Shown piece after piece: positions 27,661-37,915 of a stretch of DNA of 64,000 nt. The position numbers and the translations under genes were made by a program. Source of the DNA: Chloroherpeton thalassium ATCC 35110 (lineage in GTDB: Bacteria > Bacteroidota > Chlorobiia > Chlorobiales > Chloroherpetonaceae); the NCBI RefSeq assembly GCF_000020525.1, contig NC_011026.1:2958001-3022000 (forward strand), in the 5' to 3' direction. Position 1 is the stretch's first letter. Each line of letters starts with the position of its first letter. The notes beneath the pieces were generated by a model. It made no database searches. It saw only the letters and a program-made list of their open reading frames with translations, and was not told where the DNA came from.

Positions 27661-30600
27661 ATGTCCGATGAAGCAACATCGCCGGCCAATGAACCGGAAC
27701 ATATTTCTTCAGAGCAAAAACCAATTTTCCTGAGCAATTTGCCATTGTCGAAGCCGAAAGAACCGGTTTCAGAAAATGCGCTTCAATTTCCCTTAAAAAC
27801 GGTCGATTTGGTTAGCTTTTTTGCTGAGCTTCAAAAGCAGGAAGATATTGATAAAAAGCTGGAATATGTTTGCAGCGAGCTCATCAACTTTTCGGAGTCA
27901 CAATCGATTTTAATTCTTCTTTTCGATGGAAGTCTTAAAATTATAAGAAGTTATATGAACTCAATGCCCGATTCGGGACAGGGAGTTCTTGGAAAATACT
28001 ACCATGAGTTTTTCAGCAAAGGCAGCACGCTGAATCCTGATTTTTTTAGCTTACTTTTCACCTCTTCATATCAAAACTCCATTAGCTATTACATTTCCGA
28101 TGAGCACTTGCTCCAAGTGACACCGGTTTATCTTACCAGCGAACATCTTTCGCCACAAAGGCATGAGCTGAAAACTGGCAACTCATCAGGCAAAACACTT
28201 TTTACACCGCTCTACGACAATGATCGCCTGATTATGGGATTTATTGCCTCGATTTACGCCGAGCCGCCTGATGATATCAATCGCCATATTGCCACCAATG
28301 AGTTCATCGCGGAAATCCTGGAACGGCTTATTTCAACCGAAATAGACAATCTACCGCGTCAGGAATACACCGATTTTATCCAGTATTCCAAGCTAATCGA
28401 TTTAAGCAAAAGAATTTCTGAGCTAAAAACCACAAAAGAAATTGCCGAAACACTTTGCAAAGAAGTCACTTCGCTCGGTGAAGTGCGCTCCGCTTCAGTG
28501 GTTCTTTACGACGCCAACGACAATGCCCGCGATTTCTTTAAATACATCAGCCCGGAATTCAGCGAAAAAGAACCGCTTCGGCCAAAAGCTTACTCGAAAA
28601 ACGGCATTGTGCCAAAGTTCGCTTGTGAAGCCATTTTCATGACCGAAAGCCTTCGCATCGAACAGTCTTATTGTTTCTCCTCGTCGCAGCTGGTTGAATT
28701 GCTCAACGCGTTAGAATCGGGCATGACACCACCAGAAACTTTTTCTTCGCCAGAATTAGGCTTAAAAAATTTCGAGGAATTTCCGAACAATGAAAATTTT
28801 GGGCTGTTCATTCCGATTCAAACCAAACATGATCTCTTTGGATACGTGAGCCTTGGCACGCCCGCGCATGAACTGACACCCGAAAATTTTCGCGATAAAC
28901 TGAAAATTCTTTGCTTTTTCATCAGCAAAATCGCGGATCATTTTTGGCAGGTCAAACTCCAAGCGGAAAAAGAAGAAGAGCTTCAACGCACGTTTTCACT
29001 TCGGGAAATTCTTTCCACGCTGCTTGAAACCAGCTCAAAAATCCAATCCGATGAGCCATTAGAGCACAAGCTTCAAACCGTGGTGGATGCGACTGTGGAT
29101 TTTTTTGGCTTAACTTACACAGCTATTGTGACGTTCAATGAGAAGTTGCTCATTACCAACGCGGCTTATAAAATTCATCCCCAGTCCGAATTCATCATTT
29201 CACCTCAGCTTTTCGAACGCCGATTCAAAGTCAATCGCCCATTTTCTGAAAAACTGCTCAGAGGCATTATTTCAGAACCATTTCAAGCAGGACCTTGCTA
29301 TGTCTTTAAAACCGGACAGCTTCGGAAGCTGCTTCATGGAGAAACACCGGAATTTAGCACGCGCCAAGTCACGGTTTTAACGGGAAAACCGGCTACGGTG
29401 ACCAACCTCAGCATGAGCAATTTGCAAGATTATTTAAACGGCGATAAAAACGTCGGCATCATGATTCCACTCTATGGCGAGCAAAGCAAGCTGATTGGCA
29501 TGGTGAGTTTAGGTGGCGTGTTGCTGGCCGGCGGGATTTTGAATACGGTTGATATACTCGATCGCTTCAATGTGATTGCGCATTTTAGCAAGCAAATTGG
29601 TCAGGATTATCAGCTTTCCTTGCTTGAAAAAGAGCGCAATAAAGAAATTGCGGAAAACCAGCGCCTGAACCAAACGGTTTCGTCACTGTTTGAAATTGCC
29701 TCACGAATTACGCAAACGCTCTCGCTCAACGACAAACTGGCACTTTTGTGCAAAGCGATTTCTTCTTCCGGCATTGAATCGGTGATTGCTTGCCTGTGCA
29801 ATGCTTCAGGCGAGATTCAATTTTCACAGCACTACGTGAGCGATCATCTGATTAGTGAATTTTCCCAAAAAGTCAATTCGTCTTTTTCGCCGGGAAATCA
29901 AATTCATATCGAGCCCTACATCAAGCTTTTCGATTCACCCGATCTGAAGCTGGGACAACTTAGCATCTACTGTGCTGACTTGAAAGATATTCAGGACAAC
30001 GAAAATGATGATCCGCTGGCCGTTTTTGATACCTTACCAAACGACTTTGAAGAGCCGCTTCCGCCTGGCAGCGAAGACCTCACAGAAGGGCAACGCAACT
30101 TAATTAAACTGCTTAGAGCCAAAGGGTCTGCACTTCAAGGTCGATTTACACTTGCTGTCCCTATTTATAGAGGGACGCACGACGCCAATGATTTATTTGG
30201 CATTTTAATTTTGGGACAGTTCGCCGATGAAATTGATTTCGATTCGGCGCAAAAACGCTTTATCGCCATCGATTTATTCGTTAAAACGGTTCGCGCCGAC
30301 ATCACAAACTACTTACTGAACCAAACGCTCACTGAAGAATCCGCAAAACTGCGTCGCAAAAACTTGTTTATTGAAACCTTGCTCGAGGTAAATGTCACGC
30401 TTTCGCAGCCAATTTCCATCCACGAACGGATTAAATCGGTTTGTGAGAAAAGCGCCGCAAATTCTGCCTTTTCTTCGGTCAGCGCCGTGATTGTAGATAA
30501 TAGCAATTATGCCATTACGGAATTTTTCCAAGCCGTCAATCCACAAAGCCAGCAATACGGTGCGGGAAAAAACAATGTGGATTCATTTCGAGAAAATGGC

Positions 30601-32139
30601 GTTTTAAACCGAGAGTTTCTTTCTTTGGCATTCAGCGAAGAAAATAAAATCAGCAATTCCTATTGCTTTAGCTACAATCAGTTGTTGGCAAAGCTATCGC
30701 CTGAAGGCGCTGACTCATCGGAGCTTATCTTAAATGGAGAACAGCTTCTTGCGCGCAATGAATTAATTGTGAAGCATCAGGAGCTCCCAGCAGACTCCGC
30801 GTTCGATATTTTTTGCAGCAATGAAAATAGGGAGATGCAACCGGCGGCGGTTTTTATTCCGATGCACACGCTCAATGGCGAGTTTTTTGGATTCATTGCA
30901 CTCGGTAAATTGCTGCCCGACATCGAAAAAACAAAAGACGATGTTTTAGAAGAAATTCACCTCATTGAGCTGCTCGTCAGTAGTTTGGCCGGAAACTTAG
31001 AAAACACCAAACTCACGCTTTCATTGGCCAGATGGGATGCAAAATTCAGAAATTTGGCGGAAAATGTCGAGTACGGCATTATGCTCATTGACCCGGAAGG
31101 TCAGATCGAGTATTTGAACAGCTTTATGAAAAAAGTGCTCAACTATCGCGATAAAGACATGCTCGGCAAAAGCTTTTTCGATTTCGTGCACCCCGATTAT
31201 GTCGCAGAATCGAAAACTCAGTTCGACCATGCACTGCTTCGCGACAACGACTTTAACGCGGAAGAGCCTTCGCGCGAATATGAACTTGAACTTTACGCCG
31301 CATCAAAGGAATCCATTCCATTTCAAGTGACCACCACGCCGCAATACATTGTTAGCGCCGCCGGCAATTTGGCGCTCGAAGGCGTGTTTAGCATTTTAGT
31401 CGACCTTCGCCGCATACGCGCACTGCAACGCAAGCAGAAAGAATTAGACACCATTCGCAATAACTTTTTTGCCATGGTCGTCCACGATATGAAAGTGCCG
31501 CTTTCGGCGATTTACGGTTATAGCGACATGCTTAAAAATTTCAACCCGCAAACCGTCGACCCGGAATATTTTGAAGAGATCATGTCGCGAATTCATCTTT
31601 CAGCGGGAAATATCAATCGCTTGGTTCAAGAAATTCTTGATTTTTCAAAGTACGAATCCAAAATGGTCAGCTTGAACAAGCAGCGCCATAGCTTGGTGCT
31701 CTGCATCGATCTTGTTCTTGATCAAAGCCAACACGACTTGCAGAAAAAGCAAATTACGGTTCGGCGAAATGTTGGCAGTAGTGATTTTTACTTCAGCTTC
31801 GACTTTGACAAATTGGTTCGTGTTTTTACCAACCTTTTCAGCAACGCAATAAAGTTTTCAAAACCGGAAAGCACCATTGATCTTATTATCCGTCATGAAG
31901 TTTATGACAACAAACCTTATGCTCTGGTCAGCATTAAGGACGAAGGCGAAGGCATTCCAGAAGAAGAAGTTGAGCTGATTTTTGATGCGTATAAACAAGC
32001 GCAATCCAAACATGGAAGCAGAGGCACTGGACTTGGGCTTTCGATCACGAAGCAAATTGTAGAACTGCACGGCGGCGAGATTTGGGCTGAAAGTGAACTC
32101 GATGTGGGAACCACCTTCCATTTTTATCTTCCCATGTGA
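27661..32139 (+). CDS. giant multi-GAF/PAS sensor histidine kinase
   Basis: A 1492-residue soluble kinase. Five diverged GAF-like modules begin near residues 53, 244, 448, 673 and 903; four of them carry a recurring SY/CY-aromatic...QL-like motif (near 143, 335, 546 and 1000). A PAS domain (about 1130-1245) follows, then HisKA with the phospho-acceptor His1275 in VVHDMKVPLSAIYGY, and a HATPase_c domain with N box (NLFSNAIKF), G1 (DEGEGIP) and G2 (GTGLGLSITKQI). No membrane segment is predicted. No response regulator is adjacent. The 26-bp spacing to nuoL suggests co-transcription with complex I genes and possibly redox-linked signalling, which is inference. Confidence 0.9.
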   Translation: MSDEATSPANEPEHISSEQKPIFLSNLPLSKPKEPVSENALQFPLKTVDLVSFFAELQKQEDIDKKLEYVCSELINFSESQSILILLFDGSLKIIRSYMNSMPDSGQGVLGKYYHEFFSKGSTLNPDFFSLLFTSSYQNSISYYISDEHLLQVTPVYLTSEHLSPQRHELKTGNSSGKTLFTPLYDNDRLIMGFIASIYAEPPDDINRHIATNEFIAEILERLISTEIDNLPRQEYTDFIQYSKLIDLSKRISELKTTKEIAETLCKEVTSLGEVRSASVVLYDANDNARDFFKYISPEFSEKEPLRPKAYSKNGIVPKFACEAIFMTESLRIEQSYCFSSSQLVELLNALESGMTPPETFSSPELGLKNFEEFPNNENFGLFIPIQTKHDLFGYVSLGTPAHELTPENFRDKLKILCFFISKIADHFWQVKLQAEKEEELQRTFSLREILSTLLETSSKIQSDEPLEHKLQTVVDATVDFFGLTYTAIVTFNEKLLITNAAYKIHPQSEFIISPQLFERRFKVNRPFSEKLLRGIISEPFQAGPCYVFKTGQLRKLLHGETPEFSTRQVTVLTGKPATVTNLSMSNLQDYLNGDKNVGIMIPLYGEQSKLIGMVSLGGVLLAGGILNTVDILDRFNVIAHFSKQIGQDYQLSLLEKERNKEIAENQRLNQTVSSLFEIASRITQTLSLNDKLALLCKAISSSGIESVIACLCNASGEIQFSQHYVSDHLISEFSQKVNSSFSPGNQIHIEPYIKLFDSPDLKLGQLSIYCADLKDIQDNENDDPLAVFDTLPNDFEEPLPPGSEDLTEGQRNLIKLLRAKGSALQGRFTLAVPIYRGTHDANDLFGILILGQFADEIDFDSAQKRFIAIDLFVKTVRADITNYLLNQTLTEESAKLRRKNLFIETLLEVNVTLSQPISIHERIKSVCEKSAANSAFSSVSAVIVDNSNYAITEFFQAVNPQSQQYGAGKNNVDSFRENGVLNREFLSLAFSEENKISNSYCFSYNQLLAKLSPEGADSSELILNGEQLLARNELIVKHQELPADSAFDIFCSNENREMQPAAVFIPMHTLNGEFFGFIALGKLLPDIEKTKDDVLEEIHLIELLVSSLAGNLENTKLTLSLARWDAKFRNLAENVEYGIMLIDPEGQIEYLNSFMKKVLNYRDKDMLGKSFFDFVHPDYVAESKTQFDHALLRDNDFNAEEPSREYELELYAASKESIPFQVTTTPQYIVSAAGNLALEGVFSILVDLRRIRALQRKQKELDTIRNNFFAMVVHDMKVPLSAIYGYSDMLKNFNPQTVDPEYFEEIMSRIHLSAGNINRLVQEILDFSKYESKMVSLNKQRHSLVLCIDLVLDQSQHDLQKKQITVRRNVGSSDFYFSFDFDKLVRVFTNLFSNAIKFSKPESTIDLIIRHEVYDNKPYALVSIKDEGEGIPEEEVELIFDAYKQAQSKHGSRGTGLGLSITKQIVELHGGEIWAESELDVGTTFHFYLPM

Positions 32140-32169
32140 TTATCACACCGAAACTTATGTGAGCGATTT

Positions 32170-32193
32170 CTGGCCATGCCTTCACATGGCCAG
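32170..32193. terminator. stem-loop between convergent kinase and FemAB-type genes
   Basis: A perfect 9-bp GC-rich stem (CTGGCCATG with CATGGCCAG) and a 6-nt loop lie in the 76-bp gap between convergent genes. No T tract follows, so termination efficiency is uncertain. Confidence 0.5.
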
Positions 32194-32215
32194 CAGCTCT
32201 AATAGATATTATTCC

Positions 32216-33319
32216 TCAATTATTTACCTCAAGCGCTTTAATTAGCTCATAATCTTTTTTCATATAGGGATAATCCCAACACCCCATCCGGTGATAAATT
32301 TTGCCGCCAAATCCCTTTTTATAAACATGTACGCCATGCAAAGGATGTGTTCGATTTAAGTTAGGCGCACAGCCAAACATGTCGTATTCGCTACAACCAT
32401 ATTTTTTAGACTTTTTAATGGCTTCCCATTGCAAACCGTAGCTGGCCATTAAATGCCTTTTGCTTGAAGAAGATGCGCCGAATAAATACGTGCCACGCTT
32501 TCGAGATAAAACCAAAAACATTGAAGCTAAAAATTCATCCTCATCCTCAGCCATTAAAAGACTCACATTCACGCCGTTTTTATCGCTATCCTGATTTGTC
32601 AGGATCGTAGAAAAATACTGTTTATCGTGTAGAATCATATTATTTCTAATAGCGGTTTCAGTATACAAATCGTACCACTCATCTAATTTCTCGATGCCAT
32701 ATTCCTTTATTCTTATGCCCTTCCGCTCTGACTGCCTGATGTTATAGCGTGTGTTGTATCTCATATTGTGGAGCAGTTCATGCTCCTTTTTGGTGAGGTC
32801 TAAAAAAAATGTGTTTTTTGGCAAGATGTCTCGCGGGCTTTTCTTTAAGTTCCATTGAGTTGTATTAAAATTCACCCTAAATTCCTGCGTATGGTGTGGC
32901 GGCGGCCCGACCCAGTTTCCCGAACTGTCAAAAAAATTGTCCTCCTTTGCCCACTGGTTTTCCCACATTAAATCGTAGCGAATAAACACGCAGTTTTTCG
33001 GAAAAAAAGGTCTTAAAACTTCCGACAGCGCTTCCAAAAAAACCCCTTGCTGCTCAAATTTGGGTTCTAATTTTGGCCCATACGGCACATACGCAAAACA
33101 TTGAGAAGCACTTACCCGCTTGATCAACACCAACAAATCGTCCTGAATTTTCAGATTTGGCGTCGCATTTGGATTCAATATGTCTTTGGAAATTGTGAGG
33201 TGGTAGCCATTTGGAAAATATCCTTGTTCATGTTTGACTCTCGCCCAAAAAGGGGTTTGCGTTAGAATATTTGTTGGCTTTATCTCCTCAATTTCTTTTT
33301 TTTCTACTCTGCAAATCAT
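32216..33319 (-). CDS. FemAB-family aminoacyltransferase (peptidoglycan bridge type)
   Basis: A 367-residue protein from the ATG at 33319; a frame extension to 33448 gives an unnatural N-terminus and is rejected. It has the FemAB two-GNAT layout: an N-terminal part with TPFWARVKHEQGY and CFAYVPYGPKL, and a C-terminal part with MRYNTRYNIRQSERKGI, YLFGASSSSKRHLMASYGLQWEAIKKSKKYGC and YDMFG. Family members add amino acids from aminoacyl-tRNA to lipid II stem peptides; the actual substrate here is unknown. It sits on the opposite strand inside the nuo locus. Confidence 0.82.
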   Translation of the reverse strand: MICRVEKKEIEEIKPTNILTQTPFWARVKHEQGYFPNGYHLTISKDILNPNATPNLKIQDDLLVLIKRVSASQCFAYVPYGPKLEPKFEQQGVFLEALSEVLRPFFPKNCVFIRYDLMWENQWAKEDNFFDSSGNWVGPPPHHTQEFRVNFNTTQWNLKKSPRDILPKNTFFLDLTKKEHELLHNMRYNTRYNIRQSERKGIRIKEYGIEKLDEWYDLYTETAIRNNMILHDKQYFSTILTNQDSDKNGVNVSLLMAEDEDEFLASMFLVLSRKRGTYLFGASSSSKRHLMASYGLQWEAIKKSKKYGCSEYDMFGCAPNLNRTHPLHGVHVYKKGFGGKIYHRMGCWDYPYMKKDYELIKALEVNN

Positions 33320-33615
33320 AAAAATTCTCTTTTTCAAAAAAACAAAATAACCGCTTATCAACATTAGGTTGCGCGGACGATTAAGGTAAAAGCGCGAGCG
33401 ACAATGTGCAAGCAAAATATTGGCGAAAAAGACGCTTTTCAGCGCCAAATCATTGAAATAACCGCCCTAATTTGAAATACATTCTGAATTATTTAGGTTT
33501 AAAAAACACGAGTGCCAAACAAAACGCTCAAATAAAGGGCTGCCACAAATCAGAATATTTCTTTAACTTGGTTCTTGATTCTCTAAAAAATTGCTAACCT
33601 GAACTTTTTATTACA

Positions 33616-35157
33616 ATGAGCGGCTCTTTTCTCTCCGTAGCGATTTTTTTACCCCTTATTCTTGGATTACCGCTTTTTTTATTTCCCAGTAAAAGCGAGA
33701 CGGCCATTAAAAGCTACACGTTCGTTGTTTCGCTCCTGACTTTTTTGGTCAGTTGCTTTTTGTTTTACCAATTTGATGTAAACAAAGGCCTGCAGTTCCA
33801 GCACGAGGCGCTCACGCATTGGCTCGGCGCGAATATGGATATCAGCTACCTTGTTGCGCTGGATGGGATTTCAATTTTGTTGTTTGTTTTTACCGCATTT
33901 CTTTTTCCCATCGTTATTGCCAGTTCCTGGAATGATGTTCACAAGCAAACGCGCGAGTACCATTTTTTCATGCTCATGCTTGAAACTGGCATCCTGGGCG
34001 TGTTTGCCTCAACCGACCTTTTTCTTTTCTATATTTTTTGGGAAGCCATGCTTATTCCCATGTACTTTATCATTGGAATTTGGGGCGGGAAAAATAAAAT
34101 CTATGCGGCAACCAAATTCTTTATCTACACCATGGTCGGCTCGCTTTTGATGCTCGTCGGCATCATTTATCTCGGCTATCTGGGCGCGGAAGTTAACGGC
34201 GGCATTTTTACCACGAACTACGAAAAACTCCGATCGCTCCATCTTTCGTCCTCAACCGAATCATTGCTTTTTTGGCTCTTCGGCATTAGCTTTTTCATTA
34301 AAGTCCCGCTTTTTCCGCTGCACACTTGGTTGCCCGACGCACACACCGAAGCGCCAACTGCCGGCTCAGTTGTTCTCGCAGGCGTACTTTTGAAAATGGG
34401 AACTTATGGTCTTATCCGCTTTAATCTGTCACTTTTTCCACACGCTTCTTATGAATTTGCTTCGCTGATTTCCATCTTGGCCGTCATTGGCATTATTTAT
34501 GGCGCACTTGTTGCGATGGTGCAACCGGATGTAAAAAAGCTGGTTGCGTATTCGTCAGTTAGCCATTTAGGCTTTGTCGTGCTTGGAATTTTCGCCTGCA
34601 CCGAAGAGGCCTTGCAAGGCGCGATTATTCAAATGATTAATCACGGCCTTTCAACTGGCCTGCTCTTCATGCTCATCGGCATGATTTATTCCCGCCGTCA
34701 CACGCGCCAAATCGCGGATTTTGGCGGCATCAAAAAATCCATGCCGACTTTTGCCGCATTTTTCCTTATTGCCACGCTGGCATCGGTTGGTTTGCCAGGC
34801 TTGAACGGGTTTATTGGTGAATTTCTTATTCTAATTGGCTCGTTCAATTCGGCGGTTTTGAGCAGCAGCTACTTCGCAATTTTTGCGGCAGTCGGGGTGA
34901 TTCTTTCGGCTGTTTATATGCTACCGATGTTTCAAAAAGTTTTTTTAGGCGACATTACCCATGAGGAAAATCGCACGTTAGTTGATTTGTCAGGGCGAGA
35001 AATTGCGGTCTCTGCCTTGATGATTCTTTTTATCGTCTGGATTGGTTTTTTCCCATCTCCCTTTATGAAACTTTCCGATAAATCAGCAAAAGAGACAGTG
35101 GAACATGTTCTGAACACAAATGAAATTCAATCCGCTGCTTTATCTCAAAAACATTAA
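33616..35157 (+). CDS. nuoM: NADH-quinone oxidoreductase subunit M
   Basis: A 513-residue antiporter-like membrane subunit. The signatures FYIFWEAMLIPMYFIIGIWG, IKVPLFPLHTWLPDAHTEAPTAGSV (key Lys and His present) and KKLVAYSSVSHLGFV are those of NuoM. It forms a proton channel of complex I. nuoN follows by 12 bp; upstream it is separated from nuoL by the kinase and the FemAB-type gene. Confidence 0.96.
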   Translation: MSGSFLSVAIFLPLILGLPLFLFPSKSETAIKSYTFVVSLLTFLVSCFLFYQFDVNKGLQFQHEALTHWLGANMDISYLVALDGISILLFVFTAFLFPIVIASSWNDVHKQTREYHFFMLMLETGILGVFASTDLFLFYIFWEAMLIPMYFIIGIWGGKNKIYAATKFFIYTMVGSLLMLVGIIYLGYLGAEVNGGIFTTNYEKLRSLHLSSSTESLLFWLFGISFFIKVPLFPLHTWLPDAHTEAPTAGSVVLAGVLLKMGTYGLIRFNLSLFPHASYEFASLISILAVIGIIYGALVAMVQPDVKKLVAYSSVSHLGFVVLGIFACTEEALQGAIIQMINHGLSTGLLFMLIGMIYSRRHTRQIADFGGIKKSMPTFAAFFLIATLASVGLPGLNGFIGEFLILIGSFNSAVLSSSYFAIFAAVGVILSAVYMLPMFQKVFLGDITHEENRTLVDLSGREIAVSALMILFIVWIGFFPSPFMKLSDKSAKETVEHVLNTNEIQSAALSQKH

Positions 35158-35169
35158 TCCGCGCCAAAT

Positions 35170-36597
35170 ATGCTTGAGGATTTCTTAAAAGTCATGCCGT
35201 TGATGACGGCTTCGGGTATCAGCATTTTGTTGATTTTAGTTGAGGCTGCCACAAAAAATGCACGCATTACGCGGCTCTTCGCAATCCTTGGTTTTTTGCT
35301 TGTGTTTCTTTCCCTGCCCTTTTCGCCGAGTGAGCCGGATTTTGCCTTCAGCAACATGCTCCAAAGTGGCGGCTTTTTTACTTACACCGCGACTGTTTTT
35401 TCGATAGGCGGCCTGCTAATTACGCTCATTTCCGATAAGTATTTGGAAATGGAAGACGCCCACCACGGTGAATATTACATTATTCTTTTCATGGCGGTTG
35501 TCGGCATGATGCTCATGAGCGCTGCTGCGAATTTGACCATTCTTTTTATCGGGTTGGAACTGATGTCCATTGCGCTGTACGTTTTGGCTGGCATCATGAG
35601 AGACGATCAACGCTCAAACGAAGCAGCCATTAAATATTTCTTGCTGGGCGCGTTTGCATCGGGCATTTTCCTCTACGGCATCGCGCTGATTTACGGCGCA
35701 ACCGGCACGCTCTACATTCCCCAAATTTCGGATCATCTCGCCAAAAATGGCTTCGACACGCTGTTTTTATCTGGCATTGCGCTTTTAATGATCGGCCTTC
35801 TTTTCAAAGTAGCCGCCGTGCCTTTTCACCAATGGTCACCGGATGTGTATGAAGGCTCTCCAACGGTCGCCACAGCATTTATGGCAACCGGCGCAAAAGC
35901 AGCAGCACTCAGTTCGATGATTCTTGTTGGGATTTCAATCGCTCCGATTTTAGAAACTTTCACGGCTTGGCCAACGGCCATTGCAATGATCGCCACGCTC
36001 ACGATGTTTTTTGGAAATATCGCCGCGCTCATTCAAACCAATTTGAAACGCATGTTTGCGTACTCCTCCATTGCGCATGCCGGCTACATGCTGATTGGAA
36101 TTGCTACCGGAACAGATTCAGGCTATGCTGGCGTGCTTTACTACATTTTTCTTTACACATTGATGAACATCGGCGCGTTTGGAATTATCATTTTGGTGGA
36201 ACAAAAACACCAGTTTAGCGAACTTGCCGACTATGAAGGTTTTTTTTCACGCGCGCCACTTTTGGCTTTTTTGATGGCCATGTTCATGTTTAGCCTTGCC
36301 GGAATCCCGCCTTTTGGTGGATTCATCGCGAAGTACAATGTTTTTTCAGCTGCTGTCCAAGCCGACATGACCTGGCTTGCTGTGGCTGGCGTAATCGCCA
36401 GCGCGGTTTCTGTCTCCTACTACCTTCGCGTTGTTATTGCGATGTTCATGAAAGACACCAAAAAGCAAAAGCTGAACCCCGACCCCACAGCAACTGCAAC
36501 CATTGCGTTGGTCGCTTTCTTGGTTTTGCTTTTCGGCATCTATCCTTCACTGCTTATCGAATACACCCAACATGCTCTTGCTTTCGCGATGAAATAA
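35170..36597 (+). CDS. nuoN: NADH-quinone oxidoreductase subunit N
   Basis: A 475-residue antiporter-like subunit with about 14 membrane helices and the NuoN motifs GLELMSIALYVLAG, FKVAAVPFHQWSPDVYEGSP and RMFAYSSIAHAGYM. It completes the set of three antiporter-like subunits encoded here. A strong hairpin follows at 36620-36644. Confidence 0.96.
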   Translation: MLEDFLKVMPLMTASGISILLILVEAATKNARITRLFAILGFLLVFLSLPFSPSEPDFAFSNMLQSGGFFTYTATVFSIGGLLITLISDKYLEMEDAHHGEYYIILFMAVVGMMLMSAAANLTILFIGLELMSIALYVLAGIMRDDQRSNEAAIKYFLLGAFASGIFLYGIALIYGATGTLYIPQISDHLAKNGFDTLFLSGIALLMIGLLFKVAAVPFHQWSPDVYEGSPTVATAFMATGAKAAALSSMILVGISIAPILETFTAWPTAIAMIATLTMFFGNIAALIQTNLKRMFAYSSIAHAGYMLIGIATGTDSGYAGVLYYIFLYTLMNIGAFGIIILVEQKHQFSELADYEGFFSRAPLLAFLMAMFMFSLAGIPPFGGFIAKYNVFSAAVQADMTWLAVAGVIASAVSVSYYLRVVIAMFMKDTKKQKLNPDPTATATIALVAFLVLLFGIYPSLLIEYTQHALAFAMK

Positions 36598-36619
36598 CTC
36601 GCCCTATCTAAAAATCAAC

Positions 36620-36644
36620 CGAGCAGTTTTTCAAAAACTGCTCG
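36620..36644 (+). terminator. hairpin downstream of nuoN
   Basis: A 12-bp inverted repeat (CGAGCAGTTTTT with its complement) around a single central base lies 22 bp after the nuoN stop. The inner A/T pairs would form the loop. No T tract follows the stem, so it is a likely but not certain terminator. Confidence 0.55.
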
Positions 36645-36881
36645 CCTAACTTACTCTCACCTTGCTATTTCAGCGCCCACGAATCGCCCCTTTTTGGCAT
36701 CTTTACGGCTATTTCAGCCCGCCGCGCTTTATAAAGAGTCCCAAATTACGTAACTTTTTAAAGTCTGATTTTTCAGACAAAAACGCAGAATCTTTTTACA
36801 TCCTTATTTTTGAGAAAGAAATTCACTTGGTTCATAGATAGGCTTTAACCTCAGCTTTTGGCAACTCAAAAACACGCAATT

Positions 36882-37844
36882 ATGAAAAAATACTTAGCAT
36901 ACTTCAGCATTTTAAGCGCTGTTGTGGTAGCATTCTTTGGTTTTTCGGCATGCCAGAAGGGCTCGGACATGCCCAAAATCGGTTATGTTCAAATGCTTGA
37001 AGACGCCACGATCGATGAAGCAAAGCGCGGCTTTTTTGATGCGCTTGCAGAAGCCGGCTACGAAAAGGATAAAAACATCAAGATTGACATTCAAAATGCG
37101 CAAAACGATATGGTTTTGCTCAATCAAATTCTGGACAAATTCATTGCTGATAAAGTTAGCCTAATTGCGGCCAACACCACTGTGGCCACAATTGCTGCTG
37201 TCCAAAAAACGAAAGATATTCCGGTTTGCATGATGGTTGCCCCAAGACCCGACATTGCGAAACTGACCGACAAAGAAGGCAACGCACCGGCAAATCTTTG
37301 CGGCACATTCGAAACGCTTGATTATATCGATACCAGCATTGCGCTCATCAAACAAGTTTTTCCTCAAGCCAAAAAAGTTGGCACGGTTTTTAACTTTACC
37401 GAACCCAATTCCATTAATGCACGCACACGCTTGCAACTCATGTGCGATTCACTCGGCCTTGAGCTGGTCGAAGCTTCGCTCGCCTCGTCCAACGAAACCC
37501 AGCAGGTTGTCGAGTCAGTTCTGGCCAATGACGTTGATGTGTTTTTTGCCCTTCCCGATAACATCATTTTCTCAAGCTTCGAAACGGTTTATAAGCTTAC
37601 CAGCGAAAAAAATATTCCGATCGTCTCCAGCGAAATGGGCTTGGTAAAGCGAGGGGCGTTCATTGCCTTTGGCGCTGATTTTTATGAATGGGGCAAGCAA
37701 GCCGGAGAATCTGCGGTTCATGTGTTAAAAGGCGAACAAAATGTTAAGCCAACAGAAGTTAAAATCAGAAAGCGCGTTTATAACGAAGAAACGGCTCAAG
37801 CGCTTGGCCTTACGCCACCCGAAGGCTTTGAAAAGCTGGATTAG
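36882..37844 (+). CDS. ABC transporter substrate-binding lipoprotein (TrpX/DUF534 type)
   Basis: A 320-residue protein from the ATG at 36882, with a lipoprotein signal ending in FGFSAC. The mature part has the pattern of the PF04392-type family: IGYVQMLEDATIDEAKRGF, KDIPVCMMVAPRPDIA, and VSSEMGLVKRGAFIAFGADFYEWGKQAGE. Such proteins bind small ligands, often amino acids, for an ABC importer. No permease or ATPase gene is next to it here, so it is an orphan in this window, with either partners elsewhere or a sensory role. Confidence 0.85.
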   Translation: MKKYLAYFSILSAVVVAFFGFSACQKGSDMPKIGYVQMLEDATIDEAKRGFFDALAEAGYEKDKNIKIDIQNAQNDMVLLNQILDKFIADKVSLIAANTTVATIAAVQKTKDIPVCMMVAPRPDIAKLTDKEGNAPANLCGTFETLDYIDTSIALIKQVFPQAKKVGTVFNFTEPNSINARTRLQLMCDSLGLELVEASLASSNETQQVVESVLANDVDVFFALPDNIIFSSFETVYKLTSEKNIPIVSSEMGLVKRGAFIAFGADFYEWGKQAGESAVHVLKGEQNVKPTEVKIRKRVYNEETAQALGLTPPEGFEKLD

Positions 37845-37915
37845 CAGCCGTTCGATACGATTTACAAAAAAAACACAAAAATTACTAACGCTTTAAAATT
37901 AGGAGAAAAGCAACC

